Assembly (NCBI RefSeq): GCF_029760915.1
Contig: NZ_CP121685.1
Coordinates: 594,001-658,000, forward strand
From: Olleya sp. YS
GTDB taxonomy: Bacteria > Bacteroidota > Bacteroidia > Flavobacteriales > Flavobacteriaceae
Reading direction: 5' to 3'
DNA length: 64,000 bases
A program made the position numbers and the translations under genes. The notes beneath the pieces are model-generated. The model did no database searches and was not told the origin of the DNA. It worked only from the letters and a program-made list of their open reading frames with translations. This document shows, one piece after another, positions 7,506 to 16,928 of this stretch. Position 1 is the stretch's first letter. Each line of letters starts with the position of its first letter.

Positions 7506-8150
7506 TTAATCTTCGATTAATGCTTTATTTCTACTACGTTGTACCCAAATTATTAATCCAACAACTATTAAAGCCATAGGAGGCATTAACATAAATCCGT
7601 TGTTTTCGTAACCTATTGAGTAAACTCCTGTTTTTTCAATTGGATCTCCAAGTACTGGAATACCAAATAAAGTACCTGCACCTAATAATTCTCTAAAAAA
7701 TCCAACTATTAATAGGATAACTGCATAACCTAACGCGTTTCCAATTCCGTCTAGAAAAGAACGCCAAGGACCATTACCTAAAGCAAACGCTTCAAAGCGT
7801 CCCATGATGATACAGTTGGTTATTATTAAACCTACAAATACTGAAAGTGTTTTACTTAACTCGTAAGCATAAGCTTTTAGCACTTGATCTACAATTATTA
7901 CTAAAGCAGCGACAACAATAAGTTGTACAATAATTCTAATTTTAGAAGGTATAACGTTTCTCATTAAAGAGATTACTACGTTTCCTACACCCATTACAAA
8001 TAGTACTGCAATACTCATTACCAGCGACGCTTTTAACTCTGCTGTAATCGCTAAAGCAGAACAAATACCTAATACTTGAATAGTAATTGGATTGTTATCT
8101 GCTAAAGGATCGGTTATTAACTTTGCGTCTTTTTTTGAAAGTAGTCCCAT
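7506..8150 (-). CDS. nqrD: Na+-NQR subunit D
   Basis: A 214-residue multi-helix inner-membrane subunit, sister of NqrE. NPITIQVLGICSALAI near the N-terminus and TNCIIMGRFEAFA in the middle are the paired Cys-containing segments typical of NqrD/RnfE. It follows nqrC after 2 nt and precedes nqrE by 7 nt. Confidence 0.96.
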   Translation of the reverse strand: MGLLSKKDAKLITDPLADNNPITIQVLGICSALAITAELKASLVMSIAVLFVMGVGNVVISLMRNVIPSKIRIIVQLIVVAALVIIVDQVLKAYAYELSKTLSVFVGLIITNCIIMGRFEAFALGNGPWRSFLDGIGNALGYAVILLIVGFFRELLGAGTLFGIPVLGDPIEKTGVYSIGYENNGFMLMPPMALIVVGLIIWVQRSRNKALIED

Positions 8151-8152
8151 AA

Positions 8153-8953
8153 TTATTTGCTAGCTAGTTTTTTTAAATTTTCGAAATACCCTAAGTATAA
8201 CCTTAAATCGTTTTTAATCATTGCAGAGACGCCATCACCAGTAATAGTGGCTCCTGCCAAAGCATCAACTTCATAATCGTCTTTAATTTCGTTTTTTGGA
8301 TCATTATTACCTTTAGCGACAGTAATACCTTTGAATACACCTGCTTCGGTTAATAATCTTTCCCCATAAAAGTCATCCATAAAGTATCGTTGTTTGATAT
8401 TTGCTCCTAAACCTGGTGTTTCTGCTGCATGATCAAAAAACGTACCTCTAACTATCATATCCTCATCTAAAGCAACATAACCCCAAATAGCATCCCAAAG
8501 TCCTTTACCTCTTATAGGAGCAACGTAGTATGTTTTACCTTCACTTTCTCCAATGAATAGTGGCAATAATCGAGACTCACCTGCTTTTAATCTTGCTTGT
8601 TGTTTTTTAACATCAATCAAATAAGGTTCTTGTTTATATTCATCCATGTACTGTTCTCTGTTCATGGTCTTAACAATATTGCCATCTTTGTATTCTAAAA
8701 CTAACTGTTCTTTAATGTTAGTTTTAAAAGCTTCAGCAACTTTGTCTGTAGACACAAAAGTGATATCACCAGTACTTTCGTTTCCGTTTACTCCTAAAGC
8801 GTACAAAATATTTTGTTGCTTTTCCATTCTTCTGTTTTCAGCAATATTAGGCTTTAATGAAGATGCAGTAAAAGCTAATAAAGATCCAACAACTAATACC
8901 ATTGCTACTGCAAATATTACGGTATATGAATTTTTGTCTGTATTGATTGCCAT
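8153..8953 (-). CDS. nqrC: Na+-NQR subunit C (covalent FMN)
   Basis: A 266-residue subunit with one N-terminal transmembrane helix (about 11-31) and an exported FMN-binding domain. The ApbE target motif is seen as VDALAGATITG, with T236 the expected flavin-bearing Thr. An AETPGLGA block characteristic of the FMN-binding domain lies near residue 177. Its modifying enzyme, ApbE, is encoded about 5 kb downstream on the same strand. Confidence 0.96.
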   Translation of the reverse strand: MAINTDKNSYTVIFAVAMVLVVGSLLAFTASSLKPNIAENRRMEKQQNILYALGVNGNESTGDITFVSTDKVAEAFKTNIKEQLVLEYKDGNIVKTMNREQYMDEYKQEPYLIDVKKQQARLKAGESRLLPLFIGESEGKTYYVAPIRGKGLWDAIWGYVALDEDMIVRGTFFDHAAETPGLGANIKQRYFMDDFYGERLLTEAGVFKGITVAKGNNDPKNEIKDDYEVDALAGATITGDGVSAMIKNDLRLYLGYFENLKKLASK

Positions 8954-8955
8954 AA

Positions 8956-10173
8956 TTATGCTGTTTTAACTTTTAAACGTTTCATTCTGCGTTTTACATT
9001 ACCTTGCACAACGTAATGATCAATTGTTGGTGCAAAGACATTCATTAAAAGAATTGCTAAAAACACACCTTCTGGATAGGCTGGATTAAATACACGTATC
9101 ATAATTGATATGAATCCGATTAAAAATCCATAAATCCATTTTCCTTTATTAGTTTGTGAAGCTGTTACAGGATCTGTTGCCATATAGACTGCTCCAAACA
9201 AAATACTACCTATTATTAAATGTTGCCAGAATGGGACATTCATTAATCCATAAAACTTACTTGATTCTCCTATCCAACCTGCATCAACTACACCATTGAA
9301 AATTAATCCCATGGTTAAAGCTCCAATTAACGTAGAAATAATAATTCTCCAACTTCCAACTTTTGTAAAAATCAAAAATAATGCACCAATTATTATTAAT
9401 AGTTTTGAGGTTTCTCCAACGGAACCTGGAATAAATCCTAAGAACATATCCATATAATCAATTCCTGCTAGACTACTATTTTGTGCATAAGCTCCAAGGA
9501 TAGTTTCGCCAGAAATAGCATCTGCTGTACCAGCACGTTCTACTGCTTCATGTACCCATACTTTATCACCTGACATCCATGTTGGATAAGCAAAGAATAA
9601 AAAAGCACGAATTGTTAAAGCTGGATTTAGAATATTCATTCCTGTACCTCCAAATACTTCTTTTCCGATAACAACTCCAAAAATTACTGCTACTGCCAAC
9701 ATCCATAATGGTATATCTATAGGAACTATTAATGGCACTAGCATACCTGTTACTAGATACCCTTCTTCTACTTCATGACCTTTAATTACTGCAAAAATAA
9801 ATTCTACAATAAGTCCAACGCCATAGGATACAATAACTAGTGGTAATACTGTCCAAGCACCAACCACAAAATTGTCCCAAGTTAAAAAATTACCAAATAA
9901 TGAAACCTCTCTCATTACACCATCCTTAGCTGCTTCTATAGCTGCATAATGTTGGTAACCTGCATTGAAAATACCGAAAATTAAACATGGTACTAGAGCC
10001 ATGATTACAGTATTCATTGTACGTTTTAAATCGTCTGCTGCCTTAATGTGTGTACCACCATGAGTGGTTTCATTTGGCAAGTATAAAAAAGTATGAATCG
10101 CGTTAAACGCAGGAGCCATTTTGGTTCCTTTATACTTTTCTTTTAAGTTATGTAAATTACTTTTTAAGCCCAT
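8956..10173 (-). CDS. nqrB: Na+-NQR subunit B (covalent FMN, ubiquinone/Na+ site)
   Basis: A 405-residue, roughly ten-helix subunit carrying covalent FMN and much of the Na+ path. Visible landmarks are GKEVFGGTGMNILNPAL and the flavinylation segment DAISGETILG, in which T224 is the predicted acceptor; the residue before it is Glu where the common motif has Ala. The ATG overlaps the nqrA stop by 1 nt (TAATG), indicating translational coupling. Confidence 0.96.
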   Translation of the reverse strand: MGLKSNLHNLKEKYKGTKMAPAFNAIHTFLYLPNETTHGGTHIKAADDLKRTMNTVIMALVPCLIFGIFNAGYQHYAAIEAAKDGVMREVSLFGNFLTWDNFVVGAWTVLPLVIVSYGVGLIVEFIFAVIKGHEVEEGYLVTGMLVPLIVPIDIPLWMLAVAVIFGVVIGKEVFGGTGMNILNPALTIRAFLFFAYPTWMSGDKVWVHEAVERAGTADAISGETILGAYAQNSSLAGIDYMDMFLGFIPGSVGETSKLLIIIGALFLIFTKVGSWRIIISTLIGALTMGLIFNGVVDAGWIGESSKFYGLMNVPFWQHLIIGSILFGAVYMATDPVTASQTNKGKWIYGFLIGFISIMIRVFNPAYPEGVFLAILLMNVFAPTIDHYVVQGNVKRRMKRLKVKTA

Positions 10174-11528
10174 TATCCTATCTCTTTAAGCATTAAGTCT
10201 AATCCTTCTCTTATAATTTTTTGATGCGGTTGCTTAGACACACAAACAAACTCTGTTAACGCAAAGTCTTCTGGTGCAACTTCGTACATTCCCAAAGCTT
10301 CCATTTCATCTAAATCCTTGTACATACAAGCTTTTAATATTTGCATTGGATAAATATCTAATGGAAATACTTCTTCATAAGTTCCTGTAACCACAAATGC
10401 ACGATGCTCTCCGTTAGTATTGGTATTTAAATCAAACTTTTTATTTGGTGTTAACCATGAAAACGTTAAAGCTCTAGACGTTGAAACTTTGTTAAAAACA
10501 GGTTTGTTCCATCCGAAAAACTCGTAATCATCACCTTCTGGAATTACAGAAATGGTATTGCTATAATAATCTAAATAACCGTCTGGTTTTACTTGTTTCC
10601 CTGTTAGTACATTTCCAGATATAATACGATCATTTCCATCTTTATCCACACCATTATCATATACCATAGTCGCTATCTCGCTTCCTAATTTGGTTTTAAA
10701 GTAGCGTGGTTTTTTTACTGAAGACCCAACTAAAGCTACTATACGCTCTGCATTGAATTTTCCAGTTAATAATAATTCTCCAATAACAACCAAGTCTTGT
10801 GCATTGACTGTCCAAACAACTTCTCCCTTATTTATTGGATCAATTTTATTGATTTGTGTCCCTACATTTCCCGATGGATGTGGACCAGATACTTTGTGCA
10901 AAGTAATATCTGATAAATTTGCTAAAGGCGAGTTTCCGTTTTTACCAACACTAACGTGTACTTGACCTGCTGTTAATTTACTTAGCGCTGTTACTGCAGC
11001 CTGAAGCTCTGCTTCTTTACCTTGTAACACGTAATCTAAATCTGCAGCTAAAGGAGCACTTGCGTAAGCCGAAATAAATATCGCTTTGGGTTCACTTTCA
11101 GGATTTGCAATTACATCGTAAGGACGTTGCTTTATAAAAGCCCAACATCCGGATTCTAGTAATCGTGCTTTAATGTCTTCAGCTTTCGCTGAATTAACAT
11201 CTAGCTTACCAAAATCGTGATACGACTGTTCTTTGTCTGCTTGAATTTTTACTGAAAGAATTCTTCTTTTTTCACCACGAGCAATCTCGATAATCTCTCC
11301 AGAAACAGGAGATACAAATTTTACAGCTTCGTTAGACTTATCATAAAACACAGGCTGTCCTGCTTTTACTTTTTCGCCTTCTTTTGCTGCTAATTTTGGA
11401 GTAACTTGGTGAAAATCTTCAGGTCTAATAGAATAAAAATTGCTAATTATAGCATTTTCGGTCACCTTTTCGGCTTCCCCTACTAATTTTATATCCAGAC
11501 CTTTTTTTATCTTAATGTCGTTTGACAT
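10173..11528 (-). CDS. nqrA: Na+-NQR subunit A
   Basis: The first gene of the operon: a 451-residue peripheral cytoplasmic subunit without transmembrane helices, associated with quinone binding. The RnfC/NqrA-type beta-rich N-terminal half (ALVGSSVKKPRYF, GNVLTGKQV) and C-terminal half are full length. A good divergent promoter region lies upstream. Confidence 0.96.
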   Translation of the reverse strand: MSNDIKIKKGLDIKLVGEAEKVTENAIISNFYSIRPEDFHQVTPKLAAKEGEKVKAGQPVFYDKSNEAVKFVSPVSGEIIEIARGEKRRILSVKIQADKEQSYHDFGKLDVNSAKAEDIKARLLESGCWAFIKQRPYDVIANPESEPKAIFISAYASAPLAADLDYVLQGKEAELQAAVTALSKLTAGQVHVSVGKNGNSPLANLSDITLHKVSGPHPSGNVGTQINKIDPINKGEVVWTVNAQDLVVIGELLLTGKFNAERIVALVGSSVKKPRYFKTKLGSEIATMVYDNGVDKDGNDRIISGNVLTGKQVKPDGYLDYYSNTISVIPEGDDYEFFGWNKPVFNKVSTSRALTFSWLTPNKKFDLNTNTNGEHRAFVVTGTYEEVFPLDIYPMQILKACMYKDLDEMEALGMYEVAPEDFALTEFVCVSKQPHQKIIREGLDLMLKEIG

Positions 11529-11591
11529 ATTATAAATCTATTGGTTAATAGTTATACTGATTATGATTTTTTAAGGAAATAAAAATCCGTG

Positions 11592-11626
11592 CAAATTTAA
11601 GAATAAATAGATAATAAATTCACAAA
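11592..11626 (-). promoter_or_regulatory. nqr operon promoter
   Basis: On the minus strand TTTG (11626-11623), a 23-nt spacer, then TAAATTTG (11599-11592), matching the Bacteroidota -33/-7 consensus. The leader to the nqrA ATG would be about 60 nt. Confidence 0.65.
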
Positions 11627-11660
11627 TAACACAGAAAAACTTTTGGGCACAGATTTTGTT

Positions 11661-11668
11661 TATCTTTG
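11661..11668 (+). promoter_or_regulatory. -7 element for the plug-protein gene
   Basis: TATCTTTG fits TAnnTTTG exactly, 20 nt before the ATG at 11689. TTTTG at 11641-11645 could be the -33 box, although the 15-nt spacing is short. Confidence 0.55.
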
Positions 11669-11688
11669 TTTTATAAATCCGCTTATAA

Positions 11689-12939
11689 ATGCTTAAAAAC
11701 ATTAAACACTTTTTTCTACTTCTTTTAACAACTTCATTGTGTTTCTCTCAAGTTGAAGAAATTACTCCTCCAGATTATATAAAAACTATCTATTTTAATG
11801 GTGGTACTTCGGAGAGTCAGTTACCTATAATTCAACTAGGTCAACCTTTTATCTTAGAATTTGATGCTTTAAATGGAGATGAGGAAGATTATTACTACGA
11901 AATTAAACATTACAACTTCGACTGGACACCTTCCATTCTGGTAGAATCTGAATATCTTGAGGGATTTGATGAGCAACGTATAAGAAACTATCAAAACTCT
12001 TTTAATACTCTACAAACGTTTTCGCATTACAGATTAACTATTCCAAATCAGTTTACACGTTCTATTAAAATAACTGGTAATTATACTATTACCATTTATG
12101 ACGATTATGATGATATTATTTTTAGTAGAAAATTTATGGTCTACGAGCAACAAGCTAATGTAGGTGTGCAAATAAGACGCTCTAGAGATGTTGAGAAAAT
12201 TGAAGAAAAACAATCTGTAGATATTACGATTAACTCTGGACAGATTCAGTTTGTAAATCCTAAGGAAACTGTTAAAACAGTAATTATTCAGAATAATAAC
12301 TTAAAAACTGCTATTACTAACTTAAAGCCTCAATACATATTGGGTAATGAATTAAGTTACAGATACAATGAAGCCTCTAGCTTTTTTGGTGGTAATGAGT
12401 TTTTAAGTTTTGAAAATAAAGAAATTAGAGCAGCTAATAACGGAGTCCAATATATAAGATTGGAAGACCTTTACCAGACTTATCTGTACACTAATTTACC
12501 ACGTTTTGATCGCGAATACACTTACAATCCAGACATTAACGGAAACTTTTTTATTACTGCTCTAAATATTGACAAACCAGAAACCGAAGCAGATTATGCT
12601 TGGGTACATTTTGCATTAGACTATCCAAAACTTGAGGATGGAGAATCAATACACGTCTTTGGCAACTTTAATAACTATGATATTGAAGAACAAACCAAAT
12701 TAGAATATTATGAAGATGAAGGTATTTATAGTACTGCAATATTATTGAAACAAGGATTTTATAATTATAAATATGTGATTGTTGACAAAAACGGTAATAT
12801 TGATGAGCATAAGATAGGAGGTAGCTTTTGGCAAACAGAAAATAATTATAAAGTATTAGTATATTACAGAGAGTTAGGTGCTAGATATGATAAAATTATC
12901 GGTTTAGGTGAAAAAAACTCGGTTGGGATCACTAACTAA
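11689..12939 (+). CDS. DUF5103 protein, type IX secretion plug protein
   Basis: A 416-residue exported protein with a signal peptide ending near residue 20 (SLCFSQ). It matches the DUF5103 family by its beta-rich pattern: the YYYEIKHYNFDWTPS block near residue 63, FNTLQTFSHYRLTIPN near 105, and the C-terminal immunoglobulin-like segment HVFGNFNNYDI. In Flavobacterium johnsoniae a DUF5103 protein was found plugging the SprA outer-membrane translocon of type IX secretion; transfer of that role rests on family resemblance. It stands divergent to nqr and upstream of apaG. Confidence 0.85.
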   Translation: MLKNIKHFFLLLLTTSLCFSQVEEITPPDYIKTIYFNGGTSESQLPIIQLGQPFILEFDALNGDEEDYYYEIKHYNFDWTPSILVESEYLEGFDEQRIRNYQNSFNTLQTFSHYRLTIPNQFTRSIKITGNYTITIYDDYDDIIFSRKFMVYEQQANVGVQIRRSRDVEKIEEKQSVDITINSGQIQFVNPKETVKTVIIQNNNLKTAITNLKPQYILGNELSYRYNEASSFFGGNEFLSFENKEIRAANNGVQYIRLEDLYQTYLYTNLPRFDREYTYNPDINGNFFITALNIDKPETEADYAWVHFALDYPKLEDGESIHVFGNFNNYDIEEQTKLEYYEDEGIYSTAILLKQGFYNYKYVIVDKNGNIDEHKIGGSFWQTENNYKVLVYYRELGARYDKIIGLGEKNSVGITN

Positions 12940-13025
12940 ACGTTAAAATCTACGTTACAACTTAAAATTTGCACGTAATAAAAAGATATTTTGTTATTTT
13001 TACATCAGGCAATACGCTTAATCAC

Positions 13026-13412
13026 ATGGTACAACAGGTAACAAGAGGTATAAAAATTTCGGTAGAAACTAATTTTGAAGGGACGTTTTATAAAAATTAT
13101 AAAATTCACTTCGCTTTTGGTTATAAAGTGACTATCGAGAATCAGAGTAAGGATTCAGTTCAGCTTAATGCTAGACACTGGACCATCTTTGATGCTTTAA
13201 ACCACAAAGAAATTGTTACAGGTGAAGGTGTAATTGGTAAAAAACCAGTATTAAAACCTGGTGAGTCACATACTTATTCTTCAGGTTGTTTATTAACCTC
13301 TCCTTTTGGAGCCATGAAAGGCTTCTACAGTATGGTAAACTTTACAACCACAAAAAAGTTTAATGTTACCATTCCTACATTTAAACTAAGTGCACCTTTT
13401 GCACTAAATTAA
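13026..13412 (+). CDS. apaG: ApaG family protein
   Basis: 128 residues of the ApaG/fibronectin-III-like fold, with the conserved segments TIENQSKDSVQLNARHW, GEGVIGKKPVLKPGE and SPFGAMKGFY. The family is associated with Co2+/Mg2+ resistance phenotypes in enterics, but its biochemical role is uncertain. The start at 13026 (MVQQVTRG) matches the family length; a TTG 57 nt upstream in frame lies in promoter-like DNA. Confidence 0.95.
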   Translation: MVQQVTRGIKISVETNFEGTFYKNYKIHFAFGYKVTIENQSKDSVQLNARHWTIFDALNHKEIVTGEGVIGKKPVLKPGESHTYSSGCLLTSPFGAMKGFYSMVNFTTTKKFNVTIPTFKLSAPFALN

Positions 13413-13516
13413 CTCTTAAAACATTATAAATTCTACCTTTCACACAAGCTTTATTTAGTTTATGTTGATATTCTATTTTACAAATTTACAGTAATATAAA
13501 ACCCAACAAAAATCCG

Positions 13517-13524
13517 TAACTTTG
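13517..13524 (+). promoter_or_regulatory. -7 element for pruA
   Basis: TAACTTTG, an exact TAnnTTTG, 37 nt before the pruA ATG. No clear -33 TTTG is seen. Confidence 0.5.
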
Positions 13525-13561
13525 TGCTTTAAATTTTTAAACTTAAAACACAATAACAATC

Positions 13562-15190
13562 ATGGGAAAAGGATTTTTCAATGTACCAATTGCTGTTAAC
13601 GAACCCGTAAAAAGTTACGCACCAGGTTCTCCAGAACGCGCAGCAGTTTTGGAAGCATATAAAGCAATGTTTAACAGTAAAATTGATGTACCAATGTACA
13701 TTAACGGTAAGGATGTAACTACTGGTAACACCAGAACAATGTCACCTCCACATGATCATAAACATGTCGTTGGAACTTACCATTTAGCTGAGAAAAAAAA
13801 TATTGATGATGCTATTGCAACAGCTTTAGAAGCAAGAACCGCTTGGGCAGATACACCATGGGAACACAGAGCAGGAATATTTTTAAAAGCTGCCGAACTT
13901 ATTGCAGGACCTTACAGAGCTAAAATAAACGCAGCAACCATGATTGCGCAATCTAAAACTGTACATCAAGCAGAAATTGATGCAGCTTGTGAGTTGATTG
14001 ATTTTTTACGCTTTAATGTACAGTACATGACAGACATTTATCATGAACAACCAGAAAGTACTAGCGATGCATGGAACCGTTTAGAATACAGACCTTTAGA
14101 AGGTTTTGTGTATGCAGTAACCCCTTTTAACTTTACTGCAATTGCAGGAAACTTACCTGCCTGTATGGCATTAATGGGTAACGTTGTGGTATGGAAACCA
14201 AGCGACTCGCAAATCTATTCAGCAAAAGTTATTATGGATGTGTTTAAGGAAGCTGGTGTACCAGCAGGAGTTATTAATGTCGTTTTTGGTGATCCAGTAA
14301 TGATTACAGATACTGTGTTAGCTAGTCCTGACTTTTCAGGGTTACACTTTACTGGTTCTACTTATGTTTTTAAAGAACTATGGAAACAAATAGGAAACAA
14401 TATCCACAACTATAAGACGTATCCAAAAATTGTTGGAGAAACTGGTGGTAAAGACTTTATTGTTGCACACCAAACTGCTCATCCAAAACAAGTAGCAACT
14501 GCAATTGTAAGAGGTGCGTTTGAGTTTCAAGGTCAAAAATGTAGTGCGGCTTCTAGAGCATATGTCTCTAAAAGTATTTGGAACGAGGTTAAACAATACG
14601 TTATTGAGGATGTGAAGTCTTTTAAAATGGGATCTCCAGAAGATCTAAGCAACTTTATTACAGCTGTTATCCATGAAGGCTCTTTTGATAAATTAGCCAA
14701 ATACATCGATGAAGCCAAAGCAGATAAAGGTGTAGAGGTTATTGTTGGTGGAAACTATGACAAGAGTAAAGGCTACTTTATTGAACCAACCGTTTTAGTA
14801 GCAGAAGACCCAAAATACACAACCATGTGTGAAGAGTTATTTGGTCCAGTTATTACCATTTATGTGTTTGAAGACAACCAGTATTCTGAAACGTTACAAT
14901 TAGTAGATCAAACTAGTGATTACGCTTTAACAGGAGCAGTTTTAGCGCAAGATAGATATGCTGTGATTGAAGCCACTAAAGCCTTACAAAATTGTGCTGG
15001 AAACTTCTATATTAACGACAAGCCAACTGGAGCTGTTGTTGGACAACAACCGTTTGGAGGTGCTAGAGCATCTGGAACCAATGATAAAGCTGGTAGTGCC
15101 TTAAACTTATTACGTTGGGTATCTCCAAGAATGATTAAAGAAACCTTTGTAACACCAACAGATTACAGATATCCTTTTTTAGGAGAATAA
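13562..15190 (+). CDS. pruA: L-glutamate gamma-semialdehyde dehydrogenase
   Basis: Second step of proline catabolism: oxidises glutamate semialdehyde (from P5C) to glutamate with NAD+. The 542-residue stand-alone aldehyde dehydrogenase has catalytic C327 (GQKCSAASRAY) and general base E293 (VGETGGKDF), with the cofactor segment TPFNFTAIAGNLP upstream. No proline dehydrogenase domain is fused, and none is encoded next to it. It is monocistronic, with its own -7 box and a strong terminator. Confidence 0.97.
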   Translation: MGKGFFNVPIAVNEPVKSYAPGSPERAAVLEAYKAMFNSKIDVPMYINGKDVTTGNTRTMSPPHDHKHVVGTYHLAEKKNIDDAIATALEARTAWADTPWEHRAGIFLKAAELIAGPYRAKINAATMIAQSKTVHQAEIDAACELIDFLRFNVQYMTDIYHEQPESTSDAWNRLEYRPLEGFVYAVTPFNFTAIAGNLPACMALMGNVVVWKPSDSQIYSAKVIMDVFKEAGVPAGVINVVFGDPVMITDTVLASPDFSGLHFTGSTYVFKELWKQIGNNIHNYKTYPKIVGETGGKDFIVAHQTAHPKQVATAIVRGAFEFQGQKCSAASRAYVSKSIWNEVKQYVIEDVKSFKMGSPEDLSNFITAVIHEGSFDKLAKYIDEAKADKGVEVIVGGNYDKSKGYFIEPTVLVAEDPKYTTMCEELFGPVITIYVFEDNQYSETLQLVDQTSDYALTGAVLAQDRYAVIEATKALQNCAGNFYINDKPTGAVVGQQPFGGARASGTNDKAGSALNLLRWVSPRMIKETFVTPTDYRYPFLGE

Positions 15191-15210
15191 GATTTTAAAA
15201 CTATCTAAAT

Positions 15211-15248
15211 AAAAAAACGCAAACCATTCGGTTTGCGTTTTTTTTATC
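15211..15248 (+). terminator. pruA terminator
   Basis: AAACGCAAACC / GGTTTGCGTTT, an 11-bp stem with ATTC loop, followed by a long T-run. Confidence 0.92.
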
Positions 15249-15316
15249 TAATTCTTTTGTAGAATGTTAAGAAAAATCTTATATTATATATAGTTATTAA
15301 TTATAAAATTTAAACA

Positions 15317-16867
15317 ATGAAAAAAATTAAACTTTTTACAATGTTCTTTTTATGTGCTTTTATTATGAAAGCGCAAAACAATCAAAATAGAAGATCTAAG
15401 ACTCAATCAGTCACAGTCCATTTATCTAATATGTCTTACCTAAACGGTCAAAGCATACCTAACAATGGTACAATTGAACTCGAAAGTGGCTCAAGTACTA
15501 CTTTAGAAGTATTCGTATCAGCTACAACACCAGGTTGGGATGGGCAACTTAAAGTTTTGACAAAAAAAACAGCTTCTAGTACACCGATAGTTCAAGGCAC
15601 TCCATTTAATGTGTTGTCTTCTATGGGTACTAACCCAGGTGCATGGTTTACCTTTACGCTTAATGCATCAGACTTTAATGCTACAAATGGGATTCTATAT
15701 GCACAATTTAACAATAGCTCTAACGCTCAATGGGTAAGTCAAGATTATTATCAAATTGTTGTCAATGAAACTTCGCCTGAATGTAACTTACCATCACCTT
15801 CTCTTTTGAGTGAATCAAATATTCAAGATTCTAGTGCAACCTTAAGTTGGAACAACGTAAGTAACAATGAAGGCTATGAATTAAAATATAGAAAAGGCAA
15901 CGGAAATTATACTACTGTCAATATTAATCAAAATGTGACTTATTATAACTTAAGTAATCTCTCATATAACAGTTCTTACAATTGGAAGGTAGCAACCAGG
16001 TGTAATGGTGTTACTGGTAATTTTAGTGGATCTTCGAATTTTTCAACTTTAGATCAATGCACTTTATCACCACCCTCTGTGAATATACCAATTAATAGTA
16101 TTACAGATGATTCTGCTCAGATTGATTGGGATCCTCTTTATCAAAGTGTGAGTTATCAACTTGAATATAAAATTTCATCTGCTTCTCAATGGACGACAAT
16201 AAATAACATTGTAAATACTAATATTTTAATCGACAACTTAAGCCCTGACACTAATTATGAAGTACGTGTAAGAGGTAGATGTGCCAATGGTTTGTTTAGT
16301 ATTGCATGGAGCCCAATTAAAACTTTTAATACAGCTCCTACTTGTAATATAAACCCACCTACAACCATTACTCTAACAAACAACAATAATTTACCTCCTA
16401 GTTTAGCTGAAGGTCTGGATGTGACTTGGAGTCCTTATGATAATAATACAGAATATGAGTTTCAATACAGAAGTGAAAATTCAAATTCATGGTTACATGG
16501 TGGTTACGATTTTACAACTCTCGTTAATTTATCAGCATCAACTACGTATTTTATAAGAGTAAGAACAAGATGTTTAGATGGTGGATATGGACCATGGGGT
16601 GAAAATTCTATTTCAGTTACAGCTAGAACAAGTCAAGTTAATATCTATCCTAATCCAGCTAAAGATAGAATTAAGTTTAAAAGCATTGATAATATAAAAA
16701 ATTTGGAAATAGTTAATCAATTTGGAAGAAGACTATTAGAATATAAAGATATTAAATTCAATACAAGCAAAGAAATTAACATTAATTCTTTACCCGTAGG
16801 TCTTTATTTTATTAAAATAGAATTAGAAAACGGTGAGATAAAAACAAAACGATTAATAAAACAGTAA
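15317..16867 (+). CDS. Secreted fibronectin type III protein with type IX sorting domain
   Basis: 516 residues: signal peptide (1-19, ending MKAQ), an N-terminal beta domain to about 150, three fibronectin type III-like repeats (about 155-245, 250-340, 345-430; each has an SATLSW/SAQIDW-type strand and a Y-x-V-R-x-R-C strand), then a C-terminal sorting domain from about 440 (VNIYPNPAKD ... GLYFIKIE ... KRLIKQ), as used by the type IX system. Probably a cell-surface or released adhesin or binding protein; no catalytic motif is seen. No standard promoter box is obvious; a terminator follows. Confidence 0.85.
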   Translation: MKKIKLFTMFFLCAFIMKAQNNQNRRSKTQSVTVHLSNMSYLNGQSIPNNGTIELESGSSTTLEVFVSATTPGWDGQLKVLTKKTASSTPIVQGTPFNVLSSMGTNPGAWFTFTLNASDFNATNGILYAQFNNSSNAQWVSQDYYQIVVNETSPECNLPSPSLLSESNIQDSSATLSWNNVSNNEGYELKYRKGNGNYTTVNINQNVTYYNLSNLSYNSSYNWKVATRCNGVTGNFSGSSNFSTLDQCTLSPPSVNIPINSITDDSAQIDWDPLYQSVSYQLEYKISSASQWTTINNIVNTNILIDNLSPDTNYEVRVRGRCANGLFSIAWSPIKTFNTAPTCNINPPTTITLTNNNNLPPSLAEGLDVTWSPYDNNTEYEFQYRSENSNSWLHGGYDFTTLVNLSASTTYFIRVRTRCLDGGYGPWGENSISVTARTSQVNIYPNPAKDRIKFKSIDNIKNLEIVNQFGRRLLEYKDIKFNTSKEININSLPVGLYFIKIELENGEIKTKRLIKQ

Positions 16868-16880
16868 GCTATATGAACAA

Positions 16881-16911
16881 AAAACGCGAACCAAATGGTT
16901 CGCGTTTTTTT
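16881..16911. terminator. Terminator between the fibronectin protein and Omp28 genes
   Basis: AAAACGCGAACC / GGTTCGCGTTTT, a 12-bp stem with AAAT loop flanked by A- and T-runs, so it can work in both directions for the converging genes. Confidence 0.92.
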
Positions 16912-16928
16912 ATAATATAAACTAAAGC

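Noticed and set aside
12969-13025. 19-residue N-terminal extension of ApaG from a TTG codon
   Set aside because: ApaG proteins are about 125-130 residues, and the extension covers likely promoter DNA.
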